Assembly (NCBI RefSeq): GCF_004335005.1
Contig: NZ_RQRT01000035.1
Span: forward strand, 1 to 43,836
DNA: 43,836 nt
Origin: Paracoccus nototheniae
GTDB taxonomy: Bacteria; Pseudomonadota; Alphaproteobacteria; Rhodobacterales; Rhodobacteraceae
Reading direction: 5' to 3'
Shown here: in pieces, positions 9,413-17,739 of the stretch
Layout: the number at the start of each line of letters is the position of its first letter
Position numbering within the stretch: the first letter of the stretch is position 1
Program-made: the position numbers and the translations under genes
Notes under the pieces: generated by a model
Seen by the model: only the letters and a program-made list of their open reading frames with translations
The model's database searches: none
What the model was told of the DNA's origin: nothing

Positions 9413-10276
9413 GTGACCCGACCCGACGACCCAGCCCCGCTGTCGCCCCCAGCCCCGCTGTCGCCTCAGCCCACGCTGTCGGCGGTGCCGGATGGCGGCT
9501 TCGACGCGACCGACGTGGCGCAGCGCCGCGCGGACGAGGCGCTGATCGTCGATGTGGACGGGTACGAGGGGCCGCTGGATTTGCTGCTGACGCTGGCGCG
9601 CACGCAAAAGGTCGATCTGATGAAGATCCGCGTGCTGGATCTGGCCGAACAATACCTGACCTTTGTCGAAGAGGCCCGCGCGCTGAGGATCGAACTGGCG
9701 GCGGATTATCTGGTCATGGCCGCCTGGCTGGCCTTTCTGAAATCGCGCCTGCTGCTGCCCCCCGACCCTCAGGCCGAGGGGCCGTCCGCCGAGGATATGG
9801 CCCAGCATCTGGCCTTTCAGCTGGAACGGCTGGCTGCGATGCGCCAGGTCGCCGCCCGGCTGATGGGCCGCGACCGGCTTGGCCAAAGCCGCTTTGCGCG
9901 CGGCGCCCCCGAAGTCGTCGCCAGCCATCGGCGCACTGAATGGCAGGCGGGGCTGATCGACCTGATGCGCGCCTATGCCCGGCTGAAGACGCGCGACGAA
10001 TTCCGCCCCTATGCTTTCGACCGGCACGATGTCTTCACCATGGAACAGGCGCTGGAACGGATGCGCCGCCTGATCGGCTTTACCGGCGGCTGGACTGATC
10101 TGTCGGTCTTTCTGCCCGAGGGCTGGCAGGCCGACCCCAAGCGGCGGCGCAGCGCGACGGCGGCGACCTTTGCCGCCTCGCTGGAGCTTGCGCGACAGGG
10201 CCGGCTGGAGATACGGCAGGCGGGCATGTTCGCCCCCATCCATTACCGGTCCCGATCCGATGACGCGCCCTTATGA
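9413..10276 (+). CDS. scpA: Segregation and condensation protein A
   Basis: Kleisin subunit of the SMC-ScpA-ScpB chromosome condensation complex, 287 residues. It starts with a Pro/Ser-rich extension of ~35 residues, then the ScpA core YEGPLDLLLTLARTQKVDL...EQYL, the helix ADYLVMAAWLAFLKSRLLLP, and a C-terminal winged-helix region. Start is GTG 9413, preceded by AAGGA at 9402-9406. The stop overlaps the scpB start (ATGA), so the two subunits are translationally coupled. Confidence 0.96.
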   Translation: MTRPDDPAPLSPPAPLSPQPTLSAVPDGGFDATDVAQRRADEALIVDVDGYEGPLDLLLTLARTQKVDLMKIRVLDLAEQYLTFVEEARALRIELAADYLVMAAWLAFLKSRLLLPPDPQAEGPSAEDMAQHLAFQLERLAAMRQVAARLMGRDRLGQSRFARGAPEVVASHRRTEWQAGLIDLMRAYARLKTRDEFRPYAFDRHDVFTMEQALERMRRLIGFTGGWTDLSVFLPEGWQADPKRRRSATAATFAASLELARQGRLEIRQAGMFAPIHYRSRSDDAPL

Positions 10277-10944
10277 CGACCGCCGCTGACCCCGTCCGGG
10301 ATTTCGTCCCGCAGCCCCTGTCCCAGCAGGAACGGATGGTCGAGGCGATCCTGTTCGCCGCGACCACGCCCCTGACGGTGCGCGATCTGGCCGCCCGGAT
10401 GCCCCATGGCTGCGATCCCGCCGAGGCGCTGGCCGGGCTGCGCCGCCTTTACGCCGGACGCGGCGTGGTGTTGGAGCGGATCGGCGACGGCTATGCCTTT
10501 CGTACCGCGCCCGATCTGTCCTTCCTGATGCAGTCCGAGACGGTCGAGACCCGCCGCCTGTCGCGCGCCGCCATCGAGACGCTGGCGATCATCGCCTATC
10601 ATCAGCCCGTCACCCGCACCGAGATCGAAGAGATCCGCGGCGTCGCGGTCAGTCGCGGCACGCTGGACCAGCTGATCGAGATGGGCTGGGTCCGCATGGG
10701 CCGCCGCAGGCTCAGCCCCGGACGCCCCGCGACGTTTGTGGTGACCGAGGCGTTTCTGGATCATTTCGGGCTGGAATCTGCGCGCGATCTGCCCGGTCTG
10801 TCCGAATTGCGGGCGGCGGGCCTGCTGGAATCGCGTCCGCCTGCCGAGGGGCTGGGCCTGCCCCTTGCGGGGACCGGTGACGATGATGATATGGAACCAG
10901 AGGGTCCGGACGCCGTTCCCGGAGGTCTGTTCGACGACGAGTGA
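10273..10944 (+). CDS. scpB: Segregation and condensation protein B
   Basis: Winged-helix partner of ScpA in the SMC complex, 223 residues. Characteristic segments are MVEAILFAATTPLT near the start, the central LSRAAIETLAIIAYHQPVTRTEIEEIRGV block, and GRPATFVVTEAFLDHFGL near the end. A short acidic C-terminal tail (DDDDME) follows. It overlaps scpA by four bases. The function needs an SMC protein encoded elsewhere. Confidence 0.96.
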   Translation: MTTAADPVRDFVPQPLSQQERMVEAILFAATTPLTVRDLAARMPHGCDPAEALAGLRRLYAGRGVVLERIGDGYAFRTAPDLSFLMQSETVETRRLSRAAIETLAIIAYHQPVTRTEIEEIRGVAVSRGTLDQLIEMGWVRMGRRRLSPGRPATFVVTEAFLDHFGLESARDLPGLSELRAAGLLESRPPAEGLGLPLAGTGDDDDMEPEGPDAVPGGLFDDE

Positions 10945-10956
10945 AAAGGTACGACG

Positions 10957-11160
10957 ATGAATATGAATATGCTGTTCAACATGTTTACCCGGATCGTCAT
11001 GCGGCGGGCGATGAACTGGGGGATCAACAAGGGCGTGGGCAAGATGTCGCGGGGCAAGGGCAAGCCGCCCGTCGCAGGTCAGCCGGGCCAGCGTCGCCCC
11101 AACCAGACCGCCGATCTGGCCAAGAAGATGCGCACGCTCAGCCGTCTGACCCGCCGCTGA
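10957..11160 (+). CDS. Small basic protein, function unknown
   Basis: Protein of 67 residues starting 12 bases after scpB, in the same direction. The N-terminal ~28 residues (MNMNMLFNMFTRIVMRRAMNWGI) look like an amphipathic or membrane-associating helix. The rest is Lys/Arg/Pro/Gln-rich and ends KKMRTLSRLTRR. I recognise the pattern as typical of small conserved proteins of Rhodobacterales, but I cannot assign a role. AAAAGG at 10943-10948 serves as the ribosome site. It is probably real, because its codon use matches neighbours and the frame sits tightly behind scpB. Confidence 0.7.
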   Translation: MNMNMLFNMFTRIVMRRAMNWGINKGVGKMSRGKGKPPVAGQPGQRRPNQTADLAKKMRTLSRLTRR

Positions 11161-11229
11161 GGCGCTGACGCCGCCCGCCACCGCGCGGCGGCTCTGGCCT
11201 TGTCGCGCAGCCCGCGCTAGGGCTGCGCC

Positions 11230-12336
11230 ATGGACAATTCCGATTTCGACATCTTTCTGGTCGCCACTCCGGGTCTTGAGGCGCCGCTGGCGGCCGAGGC
11301 CGTGGCCTTGGGTTGGACTCCGGTCGTTCAGCCCGGCGGCGTCACCATCCGGGGCGGCTGGCCCGATGTATGGCGCGCGAACCTGCATCTGCGCGGCGCT
11401 ACCCGGGTTCTGGCCCGCATCGGCGGCTTTCGCGCCATGCATCTGGCCCAGTTGGACAAGCGGTCGCGCAAATTCCCCTGGGCCGACCTGTTGCGCCCCG
11501 ATCTGGCGATCAAGGTCGATTCGGTCTGCCGCGCGTCCAAGATCTATCACGCGGGTGCGGCCACGCAGCGCATCGAGCGCGCCATCACCGAAGAACTGGG
11601 CGCGCCCCTGGCCGATGATGCGAAGATCACCGTCAAGGCCCGGATCGAGGATGATCTGGTCACCTTCAGCATCGATACGACCGGCGAATCGCTGCACAAG
11701 CGCGGCCATAAAGAGGCCGTCGCCAAGGCCCCCATGCGCGAGACCATGGCGGCGATGTTTCTGGCCCAGATGGGATTCGACGGCAGCCAGCCGGTTCTGG
11801 ACGCGATGTGCGGGTCCGGCACCTTCGTGCTGGAGGCCGCCGACATGGCGCTTGGGCTGGCGCCGGGGCGCAGCCGGTCCTTTGCCTTCCAGCAACTGGC
11901 CAATTACGACGAGGCCGCTTTTGCGCGTCTGAAGGCCGCGGTCCACCCGCGCGCGGCCAGCGGGCCATTCATCGGCAGCGACCGCGACCCGGGCGCCATC
12001 CGGATGAGCCTTGCCAACGCCGCCCGCGCGGGCGTCAGCGATGCGGTGCAGTTCCAGCCCTGCCAGATCGCCGATCTGCAGCGCCCCGATTGCGCCCCGG
12101 GCATCGTCATCGTCAACCCGCCCTATGGTGCGCGGATCGGTGGCAAGGGCCCGCTGTTCGGCCTGCATGCCCGGATGGGAGAGGTGTTCCGCAGCCGCTT
12201 TCGAGGCTGGCGCATCGGCATCGTCACCAGCGAGGCGGGATTGGCCAAGGCCACCGGACTGCCGTGGCAGGCACCGGGGCCGATCGTGGCGCATGGCGGG
12301 CTGAAGGTCCGCCTGTGGCAGACCGGACCGCTTTAG
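11230..12336 (+). CDS. THUMP-domain class I RNA methyltransferase
   Basis: SAM-dependent methyltransferase of 368 residues of the RlmL-N/YpsC/Trm14 group, which modifies guanine N2 in rRNA or tRNA. An N-terminal ferredoxin-like/THUMP region (about 5-155) precedes the Rossmann domain. SAM motif I is DAMCGSGTF (191-199), the acidic ribose-binding position is in IGSDRDPGA (around 249-255), and the catalytic N-P-P-Y motif is NPPYG (296-300). It overlaps the dCTP deaminase gene tail-to-tail at the stop codons. Which RNA and which base are targeted cannot be decided from sequence alone. Confidence 0.9.
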   Translation: MDNSDFDIFLVATPGLEAPLAAEAVALGWTPVVQPGGVTIRGGWPDVWRANLHLRGATRVLARIGGFRAMHLAQLDKRSRKFPWADLLRPDLAIKVDSVCRASKIYHAGAATQRIERAITEELGAPLADDAKITVKARIEDDLVTFSIDTTGESLHKRGHKEAVAKAPMRETMAAMFLAQMGFDGSQPVLDAMCGSGTFVLEAADMALGLAPGRSRSFAFQQLANYDEAAFARLKAAVHPRAASGPFIGSDRDPGAIRMSLANAARAGVSDAVQFQPCQIADLQRPDCAPGIVIVNPPYGARIGGKGPLFGLHARMGEVFRSRFRGWRIGIVTSEAGLAKATGLPWQAPGPIVAHGGLKVRLWQTGPL

Positions 12337-13403
12337 CGGAACTGCTTGGCCAGTTTCAGGCCCTGCCCCTGATAGTTGGACTTGATCCCTTCGCCATACA
12401 GCCGCTCGGGCCGGGCGCTCATGCGTTCATAGACCAGCCGCCCGACCGTCTGGCCATGTTCCAGCACAAAGGGTGCCTCGTGGCAGCGCACCTCCAGCAC
12501 GCCGCGTGCGCCGGCGCCGCTGTCCCCGATGCCAAAACCCGGATCGAAGAACCCGGCATAATGGACCCGGAATTCGCCCACCATCGCCAGATAGGGGGCC
12601 ATCTCGGCAGCATAATCGGCAGGGATCGCCACCGATTCACGGCTGACGAGGATATAGAACGCGCCGGGATCCAGAATCAGCCGCCCTTCGGTTGTGCGCA
12701 ATTCGTCCCAGAATTCGGCGGCGGGGTATTCGCCGATCCGGTCCAGATCGATCACGCCGCTATGCGGGCGCGCGCGATAACCCACCAGATCGCCCGAGGC
12801 CGGGCGCAGATCGACCGAAAATCCCAGACCCTGATCGATCAGCGCAGGCGCCCCTCCGACCAGCGGCTGCGCCTCGTTCAGGGCCACCAGCTGCGGATCG
12901 CTGAGAACCGATTGCCCGCGCCGCAGCCGCAGCTGGTTCAGCCGCATGCCGGGCCGGACCAGAACGGAAAAGCTGCGCGGACAGATCTCGGCATAAAGCG
13001 GGCCGTCATACCCCTCGGGCAGGCGGTCGAATTCGGTGCCGTCATCGGTGACCAGCCGGGTCAACAGATCCAGGCGCCCGGTCGAGGATTTGGCATTCGC
13101 CACCGCCGACATCCCGGCGGGCAGCGCGATGCGTTCCTGCAGCGGGATCAGATAGACGCATCCCCGTTCCAGCACAGCACCCGCCGTCAGATCCATCTGA
13201 TGCATGCAAAAATCGTCCAGCCGCGCTGCGATGGTCCGGCCCCGCCCGGCCAGAAAGCTGGCGCGCAGGCGATAGGCGGTGGCGCCAAGGCGCAGGTCCA
13301 GACTGGCCGGCTGGATCTGTTCGGGGGTCACGGGCAGATCGGCGCGGATCGTGCCCTGCGCGATCAGGCTGCGGATCTGGCTGTCGGGCAGAACGCCGTT
13401 CAT
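12333..13403 (-). CDS. dcd: 2'-deoxycytidine 5'-triphosphate deaminase, double-length form
   Basis: Converts dCTP to dUTP for thymidylate supply. At 356 residues it is nearly twice the ~190-residue enteric Dcd. The first half carries the family motifs QPASLDLRLG (31-40) and KSSTGR (105-110). The second half repeats the trimeric dUTPase-like beta fold, with FRVHYAGFFDPGFG and GVLEVRCHEAPFVLEHGQ as the corresponding segments, so the protein looks like an internal duplication. This long form is what I expect in many alphaproteobacteria. AGGAGAG about six bases upstream supports ATG 13403. The two hairpin arms downstream of tRNA-Pro separate it from that gene. Confidence 0.92.
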   Translation of the reverse strand: MNGVLPDSQIRSLIAQGTIRADLPVTPEQIQPASLDLRLGATAYRLRASFLAGRGRTIAARLDDFCMHQMDLTAGAVLERGCVYLIPLQERIALPAGMSAVANAKSSTGRLDLLTRLVTDDGTEFDRLPEGYDGPLYAEICPRSFSVLVRPGMRLNQLRLRRGQSVLSDPQLVALNEAQPLVGGAPALIDQGLGFSVDLRPASGDLVGYRARPHSGVIDLDRIGEYPAAEFWDELRTTEGRLILDPGAFYILVSRESVAIPADYAAEMAPYLAMVGEFRVHYAGFFDPGFGIGDSGAGARGVLEVRCHEAPFVLEHGQTVGRLVYERMSARPERLYGEGIKSNYQGQGLKLAKQFR

Positions 13404-13437
13404 CCTGAACTCTCCTGCAAGGGATGGGGGGAAAGGG

Positions 13438-13469
13438 AAACGCCCACCCCCGCAAAGGAATGGGCGTTT
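13438..13469 (-). terminator. Hairpin terminator after tRNA-Pro
   Basis: Perfect 9-bp inverted repeat AAACGCCCA / TGGGCGTTT (13438-13446 and 13461-13469) with a 14-base loop. It starts a few bases after the CCA end of tRNA-Pro. On the minus strand it is followed by TTTCCCTTTCC, consistent with an intrinsic terminator. Confidence 0.75.
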
Positions 13470-13475
13470 TCGGAA

Positions 13476-13553
13476 TGGTCGGGCCGGAGAGATTCGAACT
13501 CTCGGCCTTCCGTCCCCCAGACGGACGCGCTAACCAGGCTGCGCCACGGCCCG
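13476..13553 (-). tRNA. tRNA-Pro (anticodon GGG), CCA encoded
   Basis: Full cloverleaf on the minus strand. The acceptor stem is CGGGCCG / CGGCCCG, with discriminator A and an encoded CCA at 13478-13476. The anticodon stem TCCGT/ACGGA encloses loop CTGGGGG, giving anticodon GGG. The T arm is GAGAG-TTCGAAT-CTCTC. Reads proline CCC/CCU codons. It lies between the MerR-like gene and the dCTP deaminase gene. Confidence 0.96.
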
Positions 13554-13632
13554 ACGAGCACCCTATAGTGCGATCCGGCGGACAAGCACAAGGGCCGGGC
13601 GGCGGAAATCTGCGTCAAATCGCAATGACCCG

Positions 13633-14265
13633 TCACACAAGCCGCAACATCGCCTGTCCAAGGCGAAGCGCTGCGGGCCGGACCCGCGACCAGCGCGGAT
13701 CGGCAGGGGTGATCTGGCGCAGATGCTGCGCCAGATCGGTCAGCCGGGCCAGCCAGACGATCGTCTGCGGCGCCGGTCCGGTTTCGGGAAAAAGCGCCAG
13801 CGGGGCGACCGGAGCCATGCTGGGATGCGGGGCAGGGGCGGTATGCGGGGCAGCATCGGCCTGTGCCAGCGGTGCATCGGCCTGTGACGGCACGATCTGC
13901 GGCGAACCCTCGGATGCGACATCCGACACGGGCGGGCTGAACATCGCGTCCTGATCGCCCGCGTCAGAATGGGTCGCCATCCGGCCTTCCAGATGCGCGA
14001 CGCCGCGCCTGCGCACGGCCTCGCCCCGGTCATCGGCAATCAGCTTGCGCGCGCCCCGGATGGTCAGCCCGTCATCGCGCAGCATCGCACAGATGCCCGC
14101 CGCCAGATCGACATCGGCGGGGCGGTAATAGCGCCGCCCATCGGGACGCTTCATCGGTTTCAGGGCGGTGAACTGGGTTTCCCAATAGCGCAGGACATGC
14201 GGTGCCACGCCGATCAGCTTGGCCACCTCTCCGATCGACCGGAATGCCTCTGCGCCCTTGGCCAT
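13633..14265 (-). CDS. MerR-type transcriptional regulator
   Basis: Protein of 210 residues with an N-terminal MerR winged helix-turn-helix (about 8-75): FRSIGEVAKLIGVAPHVLRYWETQF followed by RPDGRRYYRPADV. The rest is poorly conserved, with a Pro/Ala/His-rich stretch (about 100-165) and no metal-binding Cys cluster or drug-binding domain, so the inducer is unknown. It starts 16 bases downstream of the ihfA stop and is likely its operon partner. The ihfA-merR-tRNA order is typical of Rhodobacterales as I know them. DNA target unknown. Confidence 0.88.
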   Translation of the reverse strand: MAKGAEAFRSIGEVAKLIGVAPHVLRYWETQFTALKPMKRPDGRRYYRPADVDLAAGICAMLRDDGLTIRGARKLIADDRGEAVRRRGVAHLEGRMATHSDAGDQDAMFSPPVSDVASEGSPQIVPSQADAPLAQADAAPHTAPAPHPSMAPVAPLALFPETGPAPQTIVWLARLTDLAQHLRQITPADPRWSRVRPAALRLGQAMLRLV

Positions 14266-14280
14266 GCCCGGGTTGCGGCC

Positions 14281-14583
14281 TTATCGCTTGTTGCCGTCCG
14301 CCACGCGATCTTTCATCAGATGCGAGGGGCGGAAGGACAGCACACGACGTGGGGTGATCGGGACTTCTTCCCCGGTCTTGGGATTGCGACCGATGCGTTC
14401 GTTTTTGTCGCGCACCGAAAACGTGCCAAAGGATGAAATCTTGACCTGTTCGCCCCGGACAAGCGCGTCCGAAATATGGTCAAGAACACTTTCCACCAGT
14501 TGCGCCGATTCATGGCGGGACAGACCGACATCGCGGAAAACCGCTTCTGCCAAGTCCATCCGGGTCAAGGTCTTGTCGCCCAT
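14281..14583 (-). CDS. ihfA: Integration host factor, alpha subunit
   Basis: DNA-bending HU/IHF-family protein, 100 residues. It pairs with IHF-beta to shape promoters, replication origins and recombination sites. The family signature [17 protein letters not shown] (about 64-80) contains the conserved Pro that intercalates in the minor groove. The [11 protein letters not shown] start is typical of the alpha subunit. A GAGGAACC ribosome site precedes ATG 14583. It lies at the downstream part of the yceD-rpmF-plsX-fabH cluster but is separated from fabH by the oppositely oriented zinc-finger gene, so it probably has its own promoter. Confidence 0.96.
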   Translation of the reverse strand: MGDKTLTRMDLAEAVFRDVGLSRHESAQLVESVLDHISDALVRGEQVKISSFGTFSVRDKNERIGRNPKTGEEVPITPRRVLSFRPSHLMKDRVADGNKR

Positions 14584-14629
14584 GGTGGTTCCTCTTCGCT
14601 GCTGGAAGGATGATTTGATTTCTGTTGCC

Positions 14630-14635
14630 TGTCAA
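14630..14635 (-). promoter_or_regulatory. Candidate -35 box for ihfA
   Basis: A consensus TTGACA on the minus strand lies about 50 bases upstream of the ihfA start. The corresponding -10 (TCATCC after 16 bases, or AAATCA-like) is weak. Just beyond it is an inverted repeat, GGGCGGG / CCCGCCC (14642-14648 and 14658-14664), which could be an operator. Confidence 0.35.
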
Positions 14636-14774
14636 CGAGAAGGGCGGGAAATCGTTCCCCGCCCGACACTTGTCCCGACATTCCGGCGGGATCGCGCCCG
14701 TCCCCCCTTGGGGCCGGTCATTGCAAAGCTCTGCGGCACCCCCATCTTGGTCAGGACAGGAACAGGAGAATGCC

Positions 14775-15053
14775 ATGGCAGGCGGATGGGCCCGCGACGA
14801 TGCGGTCAACGACCAGATCGAGATTTCCACGGCCGAGGCGATCGCCCGCGCCCGCCAGACCGCCGCCCGCCGCGCGGCCCAAGGCGACAGCGCCACCCAT
14901 TGCGCCGAATGCGACGAACCGATCCCGCAAGCGCGGCGCCTGGCCCAGCCCGGCGTCAAGCTGTGCGTGGCCTGCCAATCCGGTCACGACCGCACGCGAC
15001 GCCCCGCAACCGGCCCGAACCGCCGCGCCAGCAAGGACGCGCTGCTCAAATAA
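14775..15053 (+). CDS. DksA/TraR family C4-type zinc-finger protein
   Basis: Protein of 92 residues with a single C4 zinc finger: C43-x2-C46 and C64-x2-C67 (THCAECDEPI...KLCVACQ). This is the TraR/DksA finger without the long coiled-coil tip that lets DksA act on RNA polymerase; it resembles the short YbiI type. A Lys/Arg-rich tail follows. The start ATG 14775 is preceded by AGGAGAA at 14764-14770; the longer frame from 14625 has no such site. It lies on the strand opposite ihfA and fabH. Its target is unknown. Confidence 0.85.
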   Translation: MAGGWARDDAVNDQIEISTAEAIARARQTAARRAAQGDSATHCAECDEPIPQARRLAQPGVKLCVACQSGHDRTRRPATGPNRRASKDALLK

Positions 15054-15057
15054 CCCG

Positions 15058-15159
15058 GTCTTTCATTCTGGCGAAAATATTCCGGGGCTGAGCGGCACCG
15101 GAAAAAGGTCCGATGGATCTTTTCAGCGGCGAAGTCGAGGGTTGGGGCAGCGCGCCCCC
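15058..15159 (-). repeat. Recurrent 3'-end element, copy D
   Basis: Lies downstream of fabH, in fabH orientation. A G/C hairpin (GGGGC-agcgc-GCCCC at 15144-15158 on the plus strand) is followed after about 60 bases by CCCCGGAATATTTTCGCC and an AGAATGAAAG end. That end closely matches copy A near 1.1 kb (GCCAAGATGAAAG). It fills most of the 123-base gap between the convergent zinc-finger and fabH genes. Confidence 0.55.
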
Positions 15160-15176
15160 TAGGTCGCCCGCAGCCG

Positions 15177-16151
15177 TCACCAGCGCAGAACGACCGCACC
15201 CCAGCTCAGCCCGCCGCCGATCGCCTCGGCCACCAGAACCTGTCCGGGGGTGAACCGCCCCTGACCATCCGCCACAGACAGCGCCAGCGGGATCGATGCC
15301 GCCGAGGTGTTGCCGTGATCGGCCACGGTCAGCACGACCTTGTCCAGGGGCAGGCCCATCTTCTGGGCGGTCGCGGTGATGATGCGCAGATTGGCCTGAT
15401 GCGGAACCAGCCAGTCGACATCCGCGCCGGTCAGTCCGGCCTTGTCCAGCGCGGTATGGGCAGTGCGGGCCAGCTTCTCGACCGCATGGCGAAAGACCAG
15501 ATTGCCCTGCATGCGCAGCTGTCCCGCAGTCCCGGTCGAGGACACGCCGCCATCGACATACAGCAGGTCGCGATACTTGCCGTCGCTGTTCAGATCGCTG
15601 GACAGGATGCCGCGATCGTCGCTGGTGCCCGCGCCCTCTTGCGCCTCCAGCACCACGGCACCGGCCCCGTCGCCGAACAGCACGCAGGTGCCCCGGTCGG
15701 TCCAGTCCATGATACGGGAAAACGTCTCGGCCCCGATCACCAGAATGCGGTCGGCCTGTCCGGCGCGGATCATTGCATCGGCATTGGCCAGCGCAAAGAC
15801 GAACCCCGCGCAAACCGCCTGCACGTCATAGGCAAAGCCGCGCGTCATCCCCAGACCCGCCTGAACCATCGTCGCCACGGCTGGAAAGGTGAAATCGGGG
15901 GTCGATGTCGCCAGCACGATGCCGTCGATATCGTCCGCCACCATCCCGGCCCGCTGCAGCGCGGCTTGGGCGGCGCGCAGGCCCAGGTCGCTGGTCATCT
16001 GCCCTTCGGCGGCGAAGTGGCGCCGCTCGATCCCGGTGCGTGACCGGATCCATTCGTCGGTGGTGTCCAGACGCCCCTCGAACCAGCTGTTCTCGACGAC
16101 GCGGTCGGGCAGGTAATGGCCGGTGCCACGGATGACGGAACGTCGGGTCAC
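15177..16151 (-). CDS. fabH: Beta-ketoacyl-ACP synthase III
   Basis: Starts fatty-acid synthesis by condensing an acyl-CoA (usually acetyl-CoA) with malonyl-ACP in the cytosol. It has 324 residues, normal for FabH. The catalytic triad is visible: C114 in DVQAVCAGF, H251 in VPHQANLRI and N281 in DHGNTSAAS. The ATG at 16151 overlaps the end of plsX by four bases, so the two are translationally coupled. It is the last gene of the yceD-rpmF-plsX-fabH unit. Confidence 0.98.
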   Translation of the reverse strand: MTRRSVIRGTGHYLPDRVVENSWFEGRLDTTDEWIRSRTGIERRHFAAEGQMTSDLGLRAAQAALQRAGMVADDIDGIVLATSTPDFTFPAVATMVQAGLGMTRGFAYDVQAVCAGFVFALANADAMIRAGQADRILVIGAETFSRIMDWTDRGTCVLFGDGAGAVVLEAQEGAGTSDDRGILSSDLNSDGKYRDLLYVDGGVSSTGTAGQLRMQGNLVFRHAVEKLARTAHTALDKAGLTGADVDWLVPHQANLRIITATAQKMGLPLDKVVLTVADHGNTSAASIPLALSVADGQGRFTPGQVLVAEAIGGGLSWGAVVLRW

Positions 16152-17260
16152 GAGGGCTCTCCTGTTCCGCCTGTGGTTGCGGATGCTGCCGCCGTGCCTT
16201 GCGCCACGCGGGCGGCCAGACGGTCCTGAAAGCCGGATTTGGCCAGGGTGAAGGCCAGCTTGATGGCCGCCGACACGCCGGTCGCGTCGGCCGAGCCATG
16301 CGATTTCACGACCGTGCCGTTCAGGCCCAGAAAGATGCCGCCATTCACCCGGCGCGGGTCGATGCGCTTTTGCAGCCGCTTCAACGAGGTCATCGCCACC
16401 AGTGCCGCGAATTTTGACATGATCGAATTCGAGAACGCCTCTTTCAGGAAATCGCCGACCAGCCGGGCGGTGCCCTCGCCGGTCTTCAGGGCGACATTGC
16501 CGGTGAAGCCGTCGGTGACGATCACATCCACGCGGTCCGAGGGCAGATCGCCCCCCTCTACAAAGCCCACATAGGTATAGCTGCCGGGGGCGGCCTGTTC
16601 GATCATCTCATGGGCCTGACGCAGCTCGGCGCGGCCCTTGTGTTCCTCGGTGCCCACATTCAGCAGGCCGACGCGCGGCAGCTCGATCCCCATGCCGTTG
16701 CGGGCATAGGACGCGCCCATCAGCGCATATTGCAGCAGATCATGCGCGTCAGCGCGGATATCGGCGCCCACATCCAGCATGATGTTGAACCCCTGCGGAC
16801 CGCGCGAGGGCCACAGGCAGGCGATGGCGGGACGGTTCACGCCCGGCAGCTTGCGCAGGCGCAGCATCGACAGCGCCATCAGCGCGCCGGTATTGCCGCA
16901 GGACACGGCCACCTGCGCCTCGGCCTGACGGACCGATTCGATGGCGGACCACATGGACGTGCCTTCGCCCTTGCGGATGATCTGGCTGGGCTTGTCGTGC
17001 ATGGTGACGACGCCCCCCGCATGGCGGATGTCGCATCGTCCGGCCAGCACCTTGCGGCGCGCGATCAAACCCGTCAGCTGCGCTTCGTCGCCATGGACGA
17101 TAAAGCGGATCTCGGGGTTCTTTTCGGCGCTTTCGGCCATGCCGGCGACCACGACCGAAGGGCCACGGTCACCCCCCATGGCGTCAACCGATATCACCAC
17201 GCTGCCCCCTTGATCGGGGACGCGCGGTGCCGGTGTGCTCGCGGAGGAGACGGTCATCAC
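16148..17260 (-). CDS. plsX: Phosphate acyltransferase
   Basis: Converts acyl-ACP to acyl-phosphate, the donor for PlsY in membrane phospholipid synthesis. It has 370 residues. The signature SVDAMGGDRGP lies near residue 25 and the later blocks SCGNTGALMALS and DGFTGNVALKTGEG are typical. The start is GTG 17260 or ATG 17257. The C-terminal ~20 residues are Ala/Thr/Gly-rich. It begins 19 bases after the rpmF stop and overlaps fabH. The fixed order rpmF-plsX-fabH is widespread in bacteria. Confidence 0.97.
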   Translation of the reverse strand: MMTVSSASTPAPRVPDQGGSVVISVDAMGGDRGPSVVVAGMAESAEKNPEIRFIVHGDEAQLTGLIARRKVLAGRCDIRHAGGVVTMHDKPSQIIRKGEGTSMWSAIESVRQAEAQVAVSCGNTGALMALSMLRLRKLPGVNRPAIACLWPSRGPQGFNIMLDVGADIRADAHDLLQYALMGASYARNGMGIELPRVGLLNVGTEEHKGRAELRQAHEMIEQAAPGSYTYVGFVEGGDLPSDRVDVIVTDGFTGNVALKTGEGTARLVGDFLKEAFSNSIMSKFAALVAMTSLKRLQKRIDPRRVNGGIFLGLNGTVVKSHGSADATGVSAAIKLAFTLAKSGFQDRLAARVAQGTAAASATTGGTGEPS

Positions 17261-17279
17261 GGGACGCTGCGAGCCGGGA

Positions 17280-17486
17280 TCAGGCCGCGTCGTCGTCCAG
17301 GTCGATCTCTTTCGCCTGCGCGATCACTTCGCGGTCCGCGTAATGGCCGCAGGACGGGCAGACGTGGTGCGGACGCTTCAGCTCGCCGCAGTTCGAGCAT
17401 TCGTTCGGGTTGCCCGCGACCAGCGCATCATGCGCACGGCGCATGTTGCGCTTGGACCGGGTTACGCGATTCTGAGGGACAGCCAT
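17280..17486 (-). CDS. rpmF: Ribosomal protein L32
   Basis: Large-subunit ribosomal protein of 68 residues. The start [20 protein letters not shown] is the standard L32 N-terminus. A zinc ribbon, C-x2-C ... C-x2-C ([21 protein letters not shown]), is intact, so this is the zinc-binding form. AGGTGG lies a few bases before ATG 17486. A longer open frame continues upstream but has no homology, and this internal start is clearly correct. Confidence 0.98.
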   Translation of the reverse strand: MAVPQNRVTRSKRNMRRAHDALVAGNPNECSNCGELKRPHHVCPSCGHYADREVIAQAKEIDLDDDAA

Positions 17487-17739
17487 GTCACCACCTGATT
17501 TGGAGGGGTGCTGCGCCGCGACGCAGATGCACCCTGGATTTGAATTCGTAAATGAACCGCGCAGATACGCGATCCATCCTTGGCCCGCAAGCCCCGAAGG
17601 CCCCGATTGCACCCGGCGGCCTTCCGATATGCCATGATTTTCGCCCTGTTGCGGCATGGATGCAAGGGCCGGGGCGGTTTTATGCCCGGCAATGTCCGCC
17701 GCAGCCCCGATTCTGTCAGCGCCGCCGGGGCGGCGTCTG
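17487..17739. other. Spacer between yceD and rpmF
   Basis: About 250 bases with no gene. Immediately after the yceD stop is a strong inverted repeat, CGCCGCC-gg-GGCGGCG (17720-17735), without a T run, possibly a weak terminator or a stability hairpin. The rpmF-proximal half presumably carries an rpmF promoter, since rpmF-plsX-fabH needs expression beyond yceD; I see no clear consensus boxes. Confidence 0.45.
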
